A stretch of 64,000 bases of DNA, taken from positions 30,497-94,496 of the forward strand of contig JACQEZ010000015.1 in the NCBI GenBank assembly GCA_016200325.1, given 5' to 3'. Shown one piece after another: positions 18,096 through 27,598 of the stretch. Under the pieces are notes generated by a model that made no database searches, was not told the DNA's origin, and saw only the letters and a list, made by a program, of their open reading frames with translations. Positions within the stretch are counted from its first letter, which is position 1. The number at the start of each line of letters is the position of its first letter. The DNA is from Candidatus Manganitrophaceae bacterium. Its GTDB lineage: Bacteria; Nitrospirota; Nitrospiria; SBBL01; Manganitrophaceae. The translations under genes were made by a program, and so were the position numbers.

Positions 18096-18611
18096 ATGTG
18101 GAGTATCTTACGCACCCTGTGGGATGTCTTTCTCCATCTCTTCCGGCGTCCGGTGACCATTCCGTATCCGGAGGAGAAGGCGGTGCTTCCCCCCCGTTAT
18201 CGGGGGCGGATTATCCTCTCGCGCGATCCGGACGGCGGGGAGCGCTGCGTCGCCTGTTATCTCTGTGCGGTCGCCTGTCCGGTCGATTGTATCGCGCTGC
18301 AGGCGACGCAGGACGAAACCGGCCGGCGCTATCCGGAGTTCTTCCGGATCAACTTCTCCCGCTGCATCTTCTGCGGCTACTGCGAGGAGGCCTGCCCGAC
18401 CTATGCGATTCAGCTGATCCCGGAATTCGAGATGAGCGAATACAACCGGCAAGAGATGGTTTATGAAAAAGAAGATCTCCTGATCGCCGGCGAGGGGAAG
18501 TATCACGGCTATAACTACTGGAAGGTCGCCGGCGCGGCGATCGGCGGGAAAGACAAAGGAGAGGCCGAGCGGGAATCGCCACCGGTCGATCTGCACAGCC
18601 TGATGCCCTAG
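18096..18611 (+). CDS. nuoI: NADH-quinone oxidoreductase subunit I
   Basis: Ferredoxin-like subunit with 4Fe-4S clusters N6a and N6b, passing electrons to N2. Seen: 171 residues with two CxxCxxCxxxCP sites, [12 protein letters not shown] (about 50-61) and [12 protein letters not shown] (about 89-100), and an amphipathic N-terminus. AAAAGGGG lies upstream of the ATG. Hairpin-bearing gaps flank it on both sides, unlike the rest of the operon. Confidence 0.95.
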   Translation: MWSILRTLWDVFLHLFRRPVTIPYPEEKAVLPPRYRGRIILSRDPDGGERCVACYLCAVACPVDCIALQATQDETGRRYPEFFRINFSRCIFCGYCEEACPTYAIQLIPEFEMSEYNRQEMVYEKEDLLIAGEGKYHGYNYWKVAGAAIGGKDKGEAERESPPVDLHSLMP

Positions 18612-18620
18612 TAGGAGATC

Positions 18621-18685
18621 TTCCGGAATGCGGAATGAAATCGGATCGGTTCTCTCCCTTTACTTTCAATCCGCAATCCGAAATT
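18621..18685. repeat. REP-like hairpin between nuoI and nuoJ
   Basis: TTCCGGAATGCGGAATG pairs imperfectly with CAATCCGCAATCCGAA about 30 bases downstream. It shares sequence words with the element at 18040-18080 and occupies nearly all of the 84-base gap. Confidence 0.6.
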
Positions 18686-18695
18686 TGGAGTCACA

Positions 18696-19286
18696 ATGCT
18701 GATCTCATTTTATATTACCGGTGCCGTTGCGGTTGCCGCCACCCTCTTGATGGTGATGAGCCCCAATGCGGTCCATGCGCTGCTCTATCTAATCGTTTCT
18801 CTCTTGGCCGTGGCGCTGCTCTTCTCCTTTCTCGGCGCGCCGTTCGTCGCCGCCTTGGAGGTCATCGTCTATGCCGGTGCGATCATGGTCCTTTTTATTT
18901 TCGTCGTGATGATGCTCAATCTCGGACAGCGGGCGACCGAGCAGGAACGCCGTTGGCTTCGGCCGGCGGTCTGGATCGGCCCGTCGATTCTGGCGGCGGT
19001 CCTTATCGCCGAGGTCGTCTACCTCTTGACCCAGGCGGGCCTTCCGAGCCCGGCGGTCGAACAGGTCGATCCCAAGGCGGTCAGCCGGGCTCTCTTCGGA
19101 CCCTATCTGATCGGCGTCGAGCTGGCGTCGATTCTGCTGATGGGCGCGTTGGTCGGGGCCTATCATCTCGGCTGGCATAAACCGAAATTGGAGATGGCGG
19201 ATGATGTTCATTCCCGTGCAGCACGGACTGCTTCTGGCGGCGCTCCTCTTCACCGTGGGGCTGATCGGCCTGTTGGTTCGGCGTAA
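18696..19286 (+). CDS. nuoJ: NADH-quinone oxidoreductase subunit J
   Basis: Membrane-arm subunit whose third helix carries the pi-bulge that couples quinone reduction to pumping. Seen: 196 residues, five hydrophobic helices, the [20 protein letters not shown] segment (about 50-69) with its conserved Glu and Tyr. The last about 28 residues are charged, lack hydrophobic character and are encoded inside nuoK in another frame, an 86-base overlap. TTGGAG precedes the ATG. The core is typical; the C-terminal tail is the odd part. Confidence 0.93.
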   Translation: MLISFYITGAVAVAATLLMVMSPNAVHALLYLIVSLLAVALLFSFLGAPFVAALEVIVYAGAIMVLFIFVVMMLNLGQRATEQERRWLRPAVWIGPSILAAVLIAEVVYLLTQAGLPSPAVEQVDPKAVSRALFGPYLIGVELASILLMGALVGAYHLGWHKPKLEMADDVHSRAARTASGGAPLHRGADRPVGSA

Positions 19287-19509
19287 CATTATTTTCATCT
19301 TGATGTCGGTCGAAGTGATGCTCAACGCCGCCGGGCTTGCGTTTGTCGTCGCCGGCGCACGGTGGGCGCAGGCCGACGGACAGGTGATGTTCTTTTTTAT
19401 CTTGGCGATGGCCGCCGCCGAGGTGGCGGTCGGATTGGCGCTGGTCCTCCGGATGCACCGCCAATATGAATCGCTCGATGCCGATGCCTTGAGCGAAATG
19501 AGGGGATAA
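19201..19509 (+). CDS. nuoK: NADH-quinone oxidoreductase subunit K
   Basis: Small membrane-arm subunit with two glutamates in the proton path. Seen: 102 residues, three helices, [16 protein letters not shown] with Glu in helix 2 and [14 protein letters not shown] with Glu in helix 3. The start is ATG at 19201 (or the next codon, also ATG); the [10 protein letters not shown] start fits the family. It lies inside the end of nuoJ by 86 bases and one base before nuoL. Confidence 0.94.
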   Translation: MMFIPVQHGLLLAALLFTVGLIGLLVRRNIIFILMSVEVMLNAAGLAFVVAGARWAQADGQVMFFFILAMAAAEVAVGLALVLRMHRQYESLDADALSEMRG

Positions 19510-19510
19510 G

Positions 19511-21385
19511 ATGCGGACAGCACTCTGGCTCATCCCGACCTTCCCACTCCTCAGCGCGGTTCTCTTGGCGATCTTCGGCCCCCGTTTCTCTCGAAGAACG
19601 ACTGCGCTCCTCGGCGTCGGGTCCATCGCCCTCGCCGCGTTGATCTCGCTCGGGATCGCCGCCGACTTCCTTCTCTCCCCTCCGCCAGAGGGCCGATACA
19701 GCCAATCGCTCGGGTCGTGGATCAGGGTCGACGACCTTCGGGTGCCGATCGGATTCGTCCTCGATCCCCTCTCATTGACGATGATTCTAATCGTCACATG
19801 CGTCGGCTTTCTGATCCACCTCTACGCCGCCGACTCTATGCGCGGAGAGGAAGGATACAGCCGCTTCTTCGCCTACATGAACCTCTTCGTCGCCGCGATG
19901 GGGGTCCTGGTCCTCGCCGATAATTTCCTTCTCCTCTATCTCGGCTGGGAGGGGGTCGGGTTGTGCAGCTATCTGCTGATCGGATTCAGGTATACAAACT
20001 CGGAAAACGGACGCGCGGCACGGAAGGCATTCATCGTCACCCGGGTCGGCGACACCGCGCTGGCGATCGGCCTCTTTTTCCTCTTCACGCAATTGGGAAC
20101 ACTCGACATCGCCGCGGCGATGCAACACGCCGTGGCCGAATGGCCGATCGGAAGCCCGCTGGCGATCACCGCGGCGGCGTTGATCTTGGTCGGAGCGATC
20201 GGAAAATCGGCCCAGCTTCCGCTCCAGGTCTGGCTTCCCGATGCGATGGCCGGACCGACGCCGACCAGCGCCCTCATCCATGCGGCGACGATGGTGACCG
20301 CCGGGGTTTATCTGATTGCCCGGACCGCCTCTTTCTTTATTCTCGCACCACCGGTGCAAACGGTGGTTGCGGTGATCGGCGCGGCGACGCTGTTGATCGC
20401 CGGATTCAGCGCGCTGGTGCAGACCGATCTCAAACGGGTCTTGGCCTATTCGACCATCAGTCAGATCGGCTACATGTTCCTCGCCCTCGGCGTCGGCGCT
20501 TGGTCGGCGGCGATTTTTCACCTGATGACCCACGCCTTTTTCAAGGCGCTTCTCTTTCTCTCCGCGGGGGTGGTTATTCACGCGATGGAGGGAGAGCAGA
20601 ACCTCTTCAGGATGGGAGGATTGCGCCGAATCGTCCCGCTCGCCTTTTGGGGATTTCTGATCGGCGGGGCGTCGATGGCCGGCCTTCCCTTGATCACCGC
20701 CGGGTTCTACAGCAAAGGGGAGATTCTCTGGGGAACCTGGATCGGCGGGGGCCCCGTTCTCTGGGCGGCGGGGGTGATCGGGGTCGTCCTCACAACGCTC
20801 TACACGTTTCGCCTCTTCTTCCTCGTCTTCTTCGGACGAACCGAAGCGGAAGCGGCGCCGCGACCGGGCTTCCTGATCCGGATCCCGCTCGTCGTCCTCT
20901 CCCTGTTGTCGATCTTCGGCGGATTCATCAATCTCCCCAGCCGCCCGCGCCTCAGCCGCTTTCTGCACGCGGCGCTTCCTCCGGACCGGGAAGGGGCGCC
21001 GGGGCGGTTGACCCCGTTCGGCTCGGAAGTGATCGTTGCGGCGGCGTTTATGGTCGGCCTTCTCCTGGCCTATGAACTCTACCTCCGCCGCCGCGCGGCT
21101 GTCCGGGGGCTGATGAGGTTGCCAATGGCGGCCGGGATGTACACCCTCTGGTATACCGGATGGGGGTGGGATCTCTTTTATGATCGGAGGGTGGTCCGGC
21201 CGGTGAAAGCCCTGGCCCGGGCGGCCCGATCCGATTGGATCGATCTGATTTATATCGGCCTTGCCCGGCTGACGACACTCTCTTACGACGCGCTGCGGCG
21301 GACCGAGACCGGACGAATCCGATGGTATGTCGGCGGGATCGCCGCCGGAACGGTCCTCTTTATTGGGCTGGTGCTGTTCATATGA
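19511..21385 (+). CDS. nuoL: NADH-quinone oxidoreductase subunit L
   Basis: Distal antiporter-like proton pump, 624 residues, with the long lateral helix at the C-terminus. Seen: about 16 helices, LGWEGVGLCSYLLIG (near 143-157), the pumping Lys in GKSAQLPLQVWLPDAMAGPT, and VQTDLKRVLAYSTISQIGYM. The stop overlaps the nuoM start as ATGA. Typical length for the family. Confidence 0.95.
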   Translation: MRTALWLIPTFPLLSAVLLAIFGPRFSRRTTALLGVGSIALAALISLGIAADFLLSPPPEGRYSQSLGSWIRVDDLRVPIGFVLDPLSLTMILIVTCVGFLIHLYAADSMRGEEGYSRFFAYMNLFVAAMGVLVLADNFLLLYLGWEGVGLCSYLLIGFRYTNSENGRAARKAFIVTRVGDTALAIGLFFLFTQLGTLDIAAAMQHAVAEWPIGSPLAITAAALILVGAIGKSAQLPLQVWLPDAMAGPTPTSALIHAATMVTAGVYLIARTASFFILAPPVQTVVAVIGAATLLIAGFSALVQTDLKRVLAYSTISQIGYMFLALGVGAWSAAIFHLMTHAFFKALLFLSAGVVIHAMEGEQNLFRMGGLRRIVPLAFWGFLIGGASMAGLPLITAGFYSKGEILWGTWIGGGPVLWAAGVIGVVLTTLYTFRLFFLVFFGRTEAEAAPRPGFLIRIPLVVLSLLSIFGGFINLPSRPRLSRFLHAALPPDREGAPGRLTPFGSEVIVAAAFMVGLLLAYELYLRRRAAVRGLMRLPMAAGMYTLWYTGWGWDLFYDRRVVRPVKALARAARSDWIDLIYIGLARLTTLSYDALRRTETGRIRWYVGGIAAGTVLFIGLVLFI

Positions 21386-22896
21386 TGCTTCTTACTTTAA
21401 TCGCGATTCTTCTGATCTGCGGGCCGCTCGCTGCGGCGGCGGGGCGCTGGAGCCGGGAATGGCCGCGATGGATTGCGCTGGTGGCGACGCTGATTGGATT
21501 TCAGACGAGCCTCGATCTCTGGATGCGACACGCCGGCGCGAGGGCGATTTTCTCCTCGCCGAGCGCTCCGATTACCTGGATGGAAGAATTCGACCGGAGC
21601 TGGATTCCCCGATTCGGCATTCACTTCCACCTGGCGGTCGACGGGTTGAGCCTCCTTCTGGTCGTCCTCAGCTTCTTCCTCGGCACCCTCGCCGTCTTGG
21701 CCTCTTGGAATGAGATTCAAGAAAGGGTCGGCTTCTTTCACCTCCATCTCCTCTGGACGCTTGCCGGCGTGGTCGGGGTCTTTTTGGCGGCCGATCTCTT
21801 TCTCTTCTATTTTGCCTGGGAGATGATGCTCATCCCGATGTCGTTTCTCATCTTCCTTTGGGGCCATGAGCGGCGCGTCTATGCCGCCCTCAAGTTCTTT
21901 CTCTTCACCCAGCTCTCCGGGCTGCTGATGCTGGTGGCGATTCTCTCATTGGTCCTCTTCCATGCCCGGCAGACCGGGACGTGGACCTTTCAGTATGCCG
22001 ATCTCCTCGGCACGGTCATTCCGCCGGGGATTGAGATCTGGATCATGCTCGGCTTCTTCATCGCCTTCGCGGTGAAGCTTCCGATGGTCCCCTTTCACAC
22101 CTGGTTGCCCGATGCCCATACGGAGGCGCCGACCGCCGGGAGTGTGTTGCTCGCCGGCCTCTTGCTGAAGACCGGCGCCTATGGGATGCTCCGGTTTGTC
22201 ATTCCGCTTTTTCCGATCTCCGCGCGGCGGGTTGCTCCGATCGTCATGACCCTCGCCGTCGTCGGCATTCTGTATGGTGCGCTGCTTGCCTATTCGCAGA
22301 CGGACCTCAAGCGACTGGTCGCCTACACGAGCGTCAGCCATCTCGGCTTTGTCCTCCTCGGCATCTTCGCCTGGAACGGTTTGGCGCTTCAAGGGGCATT
22401 GGTCGAAATGCTCGCGCATGGAATCAGCACCGGGGCGCTCTTTATTCTGGTCGGTCAACTTCAGGAGCGGATGCAGACCCGGGAGATCGGCCGGATGGGG
22501 GGACTCTGGGAGACGATCCCCCGCCTGAGCGGGGCCGGGCTCTTCTTTGCGATGGGGGCGCTCGGCCTGCCGGGCCTCGGCCATTTCATCGGCGAGTTCC
22601 TGATCCTCTTCGGCACCTATCCGGTCAGCCGCTGGAGAGCGGCCCTGGCGACGGTCGGCCTCCTGGCCGCCACCCTCTATGCGCTCAGGCTGGTCGAGCG
22701 GACTTTCCACGGACCGAATCTTCATCGCTGGAGGCTGCCCGATCTTTCCGCTCGGGAGATCGTTGTGCTTGTCCCCTTGATCCTCGCGCTGATTTGGCTC
22801 GGCCTTTATCCGCAGCCGGTCTTCGACACCTTCCGGATCGCGATGATCTCCCTCCAACAGACCGTCGCCGATGCGACGCTGGCGCTGGCGAGGTAA
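21382..22896 (+). CDS. nuoM: NADH-quinone oxidoreductase subunit M
   Basis: Antiporter-like proton pump, 504 residues, 14 helices. Seen: FYFAWEMMLIPMSFLIFLWG with the conserved Glu (near 150), KLPMVPFHTWLPDAHTEAPT with the pumping Lys, and YSQTDLKRLVAYTSVSHLGF. ATG 21382 is in the ATGA overlap with nuoL; upstream in-frame codons lie inside nuoL and are not used. It is three bases from nuoN. Confidence 0.95.
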   Translation: MMLLTLIAILLICGPLAAAAGRWSREWPRWIALVATLIGFQTSLDLWMRHAGARAIFSSPSAPITWMEEFDRSWIPRFGIHFHLAVDGLSLLLVVLSFFLGTLAVLASWNEIQERVGFFHLHLLWTLAGVVGVFLAADLFLFYFAWEMMLIPMSFLIFLWGHERRVYAALKFFLFTQLSGLLMLVAILSLVLFHARQTGTWTFQYADLLGTVIPPGIEIWIMLGFFIAFAVKLPMVPFHTWLPDAHTEAPTAGSVLLAGLLLKTGAYGMLRFVIPLFPISARRVAPIVMTLAVVGILYGALLAYSQTDLKRLVAYTSVSHLGFVLLGIFAWNGLALQGALVEMLAHGISTGALFILVGQLQERMQTREIGRMGGLWETIPRLSGAGLFFAMGALGLPGLGHFIGEFLILFGTYPVSRWRAALATVGLLAATLYALRLVERTFHGPNLHRWRLPDLSAREIVVLVPLILALIWLGLYPQPVFDTFRIAMISLQQTVADATLALAR

Positions 22897-22899
22897 TCG

Positions 22900-24333
22900 A
22901 TGCAGACCGCCGATTTTACCGCACTGCTTCCCTTTCTTCTTATCGCCGCCGCGGCCATTGCCGCGATGCTGACGATCGCCGTGACCCGCAGCCACCGCCT
23001 GACGCTGGCCTGGACCTTGATCGGGCTCGCCGCCGCGTTCGTCTCCCTTTTCTTCTCGCTCCGGGTGGCGCCCCGACCAGTAACGCCGCTCCTTCAGATA
23101 GACCGGTACGCCCTTTTCTATATTGGATTAATCATCGCGGCGAGCGCCGCCGTGGCGGCGCTCGCCTACGGCTATCTGGAGAGACAAGCCGATCGACCGG
23201 AAGAGTTTTATCTCCTTCTGTTGATCGCCACGCTGGGGGGGGCGGTGCTGGCGGCGAGCAGCCATTTCGCCTCGCTCTTTCTCGGCCTCGAAACCCTCAG
23301 CATCCCCCTCTTTGCGCTCAATGCCTATCTCCAAAACCGGAAACGGCCGCTCGAGGCGGGGATTAAATATCTGGTCCTGGCGACCGCTTCCAGCGCGTTT
23401 CTCCTCTTCGGAATGGCGCTGATTTATGCCGACCTCGGCACGATGTCGTTCCAGCGGATCGCCTTTTTGTTGAACGAGAACCCGGAGGTCCATCCGACGC
23501 TCCTCGCCGCCGGGACGGCGCTGATTTTGACCGGGGTCGGCTTCAAGCTCTCGCTTGTCCCGTTTCACCTCTGGACCCCGGATGTCTATGAGGGGGCGCC
23601 GGCGCCGGTGACCGCCTTCATCGCAACGGTCTCGAAAGGAGCCGTCTTCGCCCTGCTCCTCCGCTTCAGCGCCGACCTTCCCGCGGCCGGACCGATTGCC
23701 GTTGGGATCAGCCTGATTGCCGCCGCGTCAATGATTGTGGGAAATCTCCTGGCGTTGCTTCAACAGAACGTCAAACGAATGCTCGCCTACTCTTCGATCG
23801 CACAGATCGGCTACCTGCTCGTCGCCTTTTTGGCGTCGGGGAGGATGGCGGTCGAAACGGTCAGCTTTTACCTCGCCGCCTATTTTGTCATGACGCTCGG
23901 CGCGTTCGGCGTGGTGATCCTTCTTTCCGAGGCCGGACGGGACGCCGACGGGCTCGACGACTACCGCGGTCTCTTCTGGCGCCGGCCGCTGCTGGCGGGA
24001 ATTTTTACGGCGATGCTTCTCTCTCTGGCGGGGCTGCCGCTGACGGCCGGCTTTGTCGGAAAATTTTACATCGTTGCAGCAGGGACCGCTTCGGCGCGCT
24101 GGATTCTCGTGTTGATTCTCGCCGTCACCAGCGGGATCAGCCTCTTTTATTATCTACGGCTGGTGATCGTCCTCTATACAAAAATGGAGTTGACCACAGC
24201 AAGGCCGACCCCGCCGCTCTCTCCCCTCGGAAGCGGGGTGATGATTCTATTGGCCGGGTTACTGATCTGGCTGGGGGTCTATCCGACGCCGTTCATCCGG
24301 ATCGTTCAAGCGCTGTCGGCGGGACTGGGATAA
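22900..24333 (+). CDS. nuoN: NADH-quinone oxidoreductase subunit N
   Basis: Third antiporter-like proton pump, 477 residues, and last gene of the operon. Seen: LFLGLETLSIPLFALNAYL with its Glu (near 130), FKLSLVPFHLWTPDVYEGAP with the pumping Lys, and LLQQNVKRMLAYSSIAQIGY. Only 21 bases separate its stop from the end of the convergent TPR gene; no obvious terminator is seen in that space. Confidence 0.95.
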   Translation: MQTADFTALLPFLLIAAAAIAAMLTIAVTRSHRLTLAWTLIGLAAAFVSLFFSLRVAPRPVTPLLQIDRYALFYIGLIIAASAAVAALAYGYLERQADRPEEFYLLLLIATLGGAVLAASSHFASLFLGLETLSIPLFALNAYLQNRKRPLEAGIKYLVLATASSAFLLFGMALIYADLGTMSFQRIAFLLNENPEVHPTLLAAGTALILTGVGFKLSLVPFHLWTPDVYEGAPAPVTAFIATVSKGAVFALLLRFSADLPAAGPIAVGISLIAAASMIVGNLLALLQQNVKRMLAYSSIAQIGYLLVAFLASGRMAVETVSFYLAAYFVMTLGAFGVVILLSEAGRDADGLDDYRGLFWRRPLLAGIFTAMLLSLAGLPLTAGFVGKFYIVAAGTASARWILVLILAVTSGISLFYYLRLVIVLYTKMELTTARPTPPLSPLGSGVMILLAGLLIWLGVYPTPFIRIVQALSAGLG

Positions 24334-24354
24334 ACTCGAAAATTGAATTGGACA

Positions 24355-25065
24355 TCAGGAGAGCGCCGCGATCCGTTTTCGCGCGGCCGCTGCAAACGGC
24401 GTATGGAAGTTGGAGGCGTTTGCTTTCGAAAACATCTCCTTCGCTTTTTCTCTCTCTCCCTGCTTTAGATAGTACCGGCCTGCATAATAATAGAGCGAAG
24501 AGCGGTCCCGAAAAAGAAGCTCTTCCTGAGGAACCTTGATCTTCCCCCCATCCATCCACCGGATCACCTGCTCCATGTCGGCGAGGCCGTCATTAAACCT
24601 TCCAAAAAACGCGGGTAATCCGAGGTAGCTGATGGCCCGAATGATATGGACCTGTGGGTCTTCCGGATGGGCCCGGGCCATCTGATCGAGCTGTTCGATC
24701 CCCTGTTGCACCAGCCTTTTACGCTTGAATACCTGAAGAACCCCTCCTTCCCAATCACGGGCTTTCAGCATCATCAGGCTCCCGAGAAATGCCTCCCCTT
24801 CGGGGGTGTCCAACCGGGTGTAGAGCGCTTCCGCCTTCTGCCGCGCGGTGGGATCATGGTTGTAGACCGCCACGAGAAAGTAGGCGTACGCCTGGTCTCT
24901 GTCGGAGAGCGCATCCTGCAGTTTCGCCTTCGCCAGCTCCCCCACCGCATCCGACAACCCCGCCTCGATTTGATCGACCTGATGGTTTGCCAAAGCGGTT
25001 CCGCCCTGGAAAAGGGTGAGCAAAAAGAACCACAAAAGGCCGACCTTCAAAATAAACCTGAACAC
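24355..25065 (-). CDS. Secreted TPR-like protein of unknown role
   Basis: Seen: a signal peptide (basic start, LLWFFLLTLF, cleavage near ALA-NH), then about 210 residues of helical repeats resembling tetratricopeptides, clearest at YYYAGRYYLKQGEREKAKEMF near the C-terminus and DRDQAYAYFLVAVY near the start. This suggests a periplasmic or envelope protein-binding scaffold. The start is taken as GTG 25065, six bases after GGGAGA; TTG 25071 adds two residues but sits too close to that site. No close family is recognised. Convergent with nuoN. Confidence 0.7.
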   Translation of the reverse strand: MFRFILKVGLLWFFLLTLFQGGTALANHQVDQIEAGLSDAVGELAKAKLQDALSDRDQAYAYFLVAVYNHDPTARQKAEALYTRLDTPEGEAFLGSLMMLKARDWEGGVLQVFKRKRLVQQGIEQLDQMARAHPEDPQVHIIRAISYLGLPAFFGRFNDGLADMEQVIRWMDGGKIKVPQEELLFRDRSSLYYYAGRYYLKQGEREKAKEMFSKANASNFHTPFAAAARKRIAALS

Positions 25066-25590
25066 GAACAATCTCCCTCTCTCACGTAGCCGTCACTTAA
25101 CCGCGCTGCCGCTGCCAGTATAAACAATGGATGAAAGCAAACGCAATCCGAGTTGGAAAGAGGTCGCTCCGTCCCTCGGAACGGAGGGTGAAAGCGGCTG
25201 CGCGTTGCAGGAGGTTTTATCCCCCGATCTCCCTCCGTTCTTTTTGTCAGCCCTGATCCTCCCTGTTTGAACAAGAGAGCCGAGTGCCCGCAAACCGGCC
25301 GGAGGACCTCTATTAGGTATTGACAAGGAAACCAAAAGGCGCTAATTTGGTATCACTTTGGGAGGAAAGAAACTTTTGCACCGCCTCTCAACGCCTAACC
25401 CGCATCATCCGTCCGTTCTTTCGTATTGGGGGTGTATTGAAATCGCTCCGCCAAAACATCCTTAGAAAAGCGATCCGTTCTTCCACCTCCGCCCCAACCG
25501 TTCTCCAGCCGACACGCTCCTCGCTTGATCGGTCGATCAAGAGCGACAGACAAAATACTAGAAGAGACCGACCCTAAAGGAAAGGCTGAC
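25066..25590. other. Intergenic region between divergent genes
   Basis: About 520 bases separating the TPR gene from the glycosyltransferase. It should hold promoters for both. I see a short TTGACA at 25320-25325 but no clear -10, and no gene or recognisable riboswitch. A CTCCGTC/GGAACGGAG inverted pair lies near 25169-25187. Confidence 0.5.
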
Positions 25591-26343
25591 ATGCTGAGAG
25601 ATGAGAAGATATTGATCCTGATCCCGACCTTTAATGAAAAGGAAAATATCTCACATCTGATTGATGCCATCTATTCCACCGTGAAACGAGAGGTCGATGT
25701 TCTGGTCATCGACGATAACTCTCCCGATGGAACCGGGAAGATCGTCTCTGAGATATCCCGCAAAAACGATCGCGTCAAACTCTTGGAGCGAAAATGCAAA
25801 GACGGTCTGGCGCGCGCTTATCTGGAAGGATTCACCTATGCCCTCAAGCATCACTATGATCTCATCGTCTGTATGGACGCCGATCTCTCGCACCATCCGG
25901 CCTATTTAAATCAGTTCTTTGAGACGATCGGGGAGGCTGATTTTGTCCTCGGCTCGCGGTATGCCCCCGGCGGAGCGATTGAAGATTGGGGCTGGTTTAG
26001 AAGGCTCTTGAGCCGCTGGGGAAACCGTTATGCGCGCTGGGTCCTCAACGTTCCGATTTACGATTTAACGAGCGGATACAAATGCCTTCGGACAGAGTTG
26101 CTGACGAAGATCGGCTATCAAGAGATCCGGTCAAACGGCTATGAGTTCACCATTGAGCTCGCTTATTTATTTTATCGGAACGGCTTTTCAGTCAAAGAAA
26201 TTCCAATCGTATTTACAGATCGGCGGTACGGAAGCTCCAAGCTTTCAAAATGGATTATTCTCGATGCATTGATCAAGGTCTGGAAGCTCCGTCTGGGATC
26301 TAAAAAAGTAGAAGGGGCACAGCAGTTCAAAAATGCTCTCTGA
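25591..26343 (+). CDS. Polyprenol-phosphate mannosyltransferase-like GT2
   Basis: Transfers a sugar from a nucleotide donor to polyprenyl phosphate at the cytoplasmic face. Seen: 250 residues, GT-A fold with ILIPTFNEKENI (7-18), VLVIDDNSPDGTG (about 37-49), the metal-binding DxD as CMDADLSHHP, DLTSGYKCLR, and the C-terminal RRYGSSKLS motif typical of DPM1-type enzymes. There are no C-terminal membrane helices, as in soluble DPM1. ATG 25591 follows AAAGGAAAGG. It overlaps the next gene by 11 bases, and that gene encodes a membrane glycosyltransferase that could use the lipid-linked sugar. Mannose as the sugar is a family-based guess. Confidence 0.87.
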   Translation: MLRDEKILILIPTFNEKENISHLIDAIYSTVKREVDVLVIDDNSPDGTGKIVSEISRKNDRVKLLERKCKDGLARAYLEGFTYALKHHYDLIVCMDADLSHHPAYLNQFFETIGEADFVLGSRYAPGGAIEDWGWFRRLLSRWGNRYARWVLNVPIYDLTSGYKCLRTELLTKIGYQEIRSNGYEFTIELAYLFYRNGFSVKEIPIVFTDRRYGSSKLSKWIILDALIKVWKLRLGSKKVEGAQQFKNAL

Positions 26344-27598
26344 CGCGCCCGACCTGACGCGGTTTCGGAAATGGTCCTTCCTATTCTGGATCGGGGTCGG
26401 GCTTTATTATTTTCGGTTCATCAAAAACGGACTGATCCTTTATCCGGTCGCCGCAAACTGTCTTCTCTCCGGACAGCCGTTCATTCCCTGCGCACCGACC
26501 TTTACCTATCCTCCCCTTTTCGCTTTTCTGATGATTCCTTTCGCACCGCTTCCGATCGGACTGCGGAATCTGCTTTGGTACATCCTTTCGATTTCCATTC
26601 TCTACTGTAGCTTCCGACTGTGCGAATCTTTGATTCTCAAAACGTTCGAGGTGAAATTCAGCCCGAATCAACTTTATTGGTTTAGACTCTTGTCGCTGGC
26701 AGTCGGGTTGAAACTTATACTGGCCGTTTTGGAAAACCAGGCATACGACTATCTGGTCTTCTTCTTTATTTTATTGGGACTCTATGGGCTGATGGAGAAG
26801 AAGGATTTCTCGGCCGCTTTTGGAATCGCCATGGCGGCGGCGCTGAAAGTCACGCCGCTTCTTTTCTTCCCCTATCTTCTCCTTCGGAGAAAGTGGAAAG
26901 TGTTCGCCTGGTGTGTTCTGATTTATCTCTTCGTTTCTTTTCTCCCCGACCTCTTCTTCTCCGCCGGAGAGACGCAAACCAGCTACTTCGGAAAGTGGGT
27001 TCAGGATATCGTTCGACCGGCCCTCTCTCAACAAGAGACCGCTTCGACCCCCCATTTTTGGGCCGGTGAAAATCCGCTTAATCAGTCTTTGCGGTCGCTT
27101 GTTTACCGCGTTGTTGTGGCGTTCAACCTCACCGCTGATTTTAAGAAGATTCTCTATGCGGTCTATGCTTTATTTCTCTTCTCCCTCTCTCTCGTCCTCC
27201 TCAAAGCTTCTCGATTAAAAAACCCCTATATTCTGGACGGGTCGGTCCTGCTGATCGGGATGCTGATGTTATCGCCGATGAGCAGCAAATCCCATTTTAT
27301 CGTCCTGATTCTCCCTTATATGACCGTCCTGGCCTATCTCTTGACCCAACAAAATCAGAGCCGCGTGTTGGGTGCACTCCTCGCATTGAGTTTTATTCTC
27401 AATTCGCTGACCTCGAAAGATCTGATCGGAAGGACCGTCGCCAACTTTTTCCTGTTGATCGGCTGTATTACCCTCGGAACCCTCCTTCTTCTCATCCTGA
27501 TCAGTTTCATCGTGGTTGAAATGGCCTGGCGCCACGATCCCAACCGCATCGTTACGCTTCCGCCTTCCTCAGCGGCCCGTGCAGACCGTGTACTTTGA
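26333..27598 (+). CDS. GT87-like polytopic membrane glycosyltransferase
   Basis: Seen: 421 residues, 10-12 hydrophobic segments, an early TFTYPPLFAFLMIPFAPLP motif and a short KVTPLLFFPYLLLRRKW segment, both characteristic of the GT87/DUF2029 family of polyprenol-phosphate-sugar-dependent GT-C enzymes. The usual first-loop Asp is not obvious, so activity is unproven. Its start overlaps the GT2 gene by 11 bases. Inferred role: adds sugars outside the membrane using the donor made by its neighbour. The last 47 bases overlap the convergent HdeD-like gene. Confidence 0.75.
   Translation: MLSDAPDLTRFRKWSFLFWIGVGLYYFRFIKNGLILYPVAANCLLSGQPFIPCAPTFTYPPLFAFLMIPFAPLPIGLRNLLWYILSISILYCSFRLCESLILKTFEVKFSPNQLYWFRLLSLAVGLKLILAVLENQAYDYLVFFFILLGLYGLMEKKDFSAAFGIAMAAALKVTPLLFFPYLLLRRKWKVFAWCVLIYLFVSFLPDLFFSAGETQTSYFGKWVQDIVRPALSQQETASTPHFWAGENPLNQSLRSLVYRVVVAFNLTADFKKILYAVYALFLFSLSLVLLKASRLKNPYILDGSVLLIGMLMLSPMSSKSHFIVLILPYMTVLAYLLTQQNQSRVLGALLALSFILNSLTSKDLIGRTVANFFLLIGCITLGTLLLLILISFIVVEMAWRHDPNRIVTLPPSSAARADRVL

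Noticed and set aside
13014..21867. Long antisense frames inside nuo genes (for example 13014-14321, 15232-16791 and 19787-20968)
   Set aside because: GC-rich codon-position bias in the real nuo genes creates long open shadows; these have Arg/Asp/Gly-biased composition and no domain signals.
25066..25590. Possible riboswitch upstream of the glycosyltransferase
   Set aside because: Hairpins are present but no conserved core of a known riboswitch class could be matched by eye.
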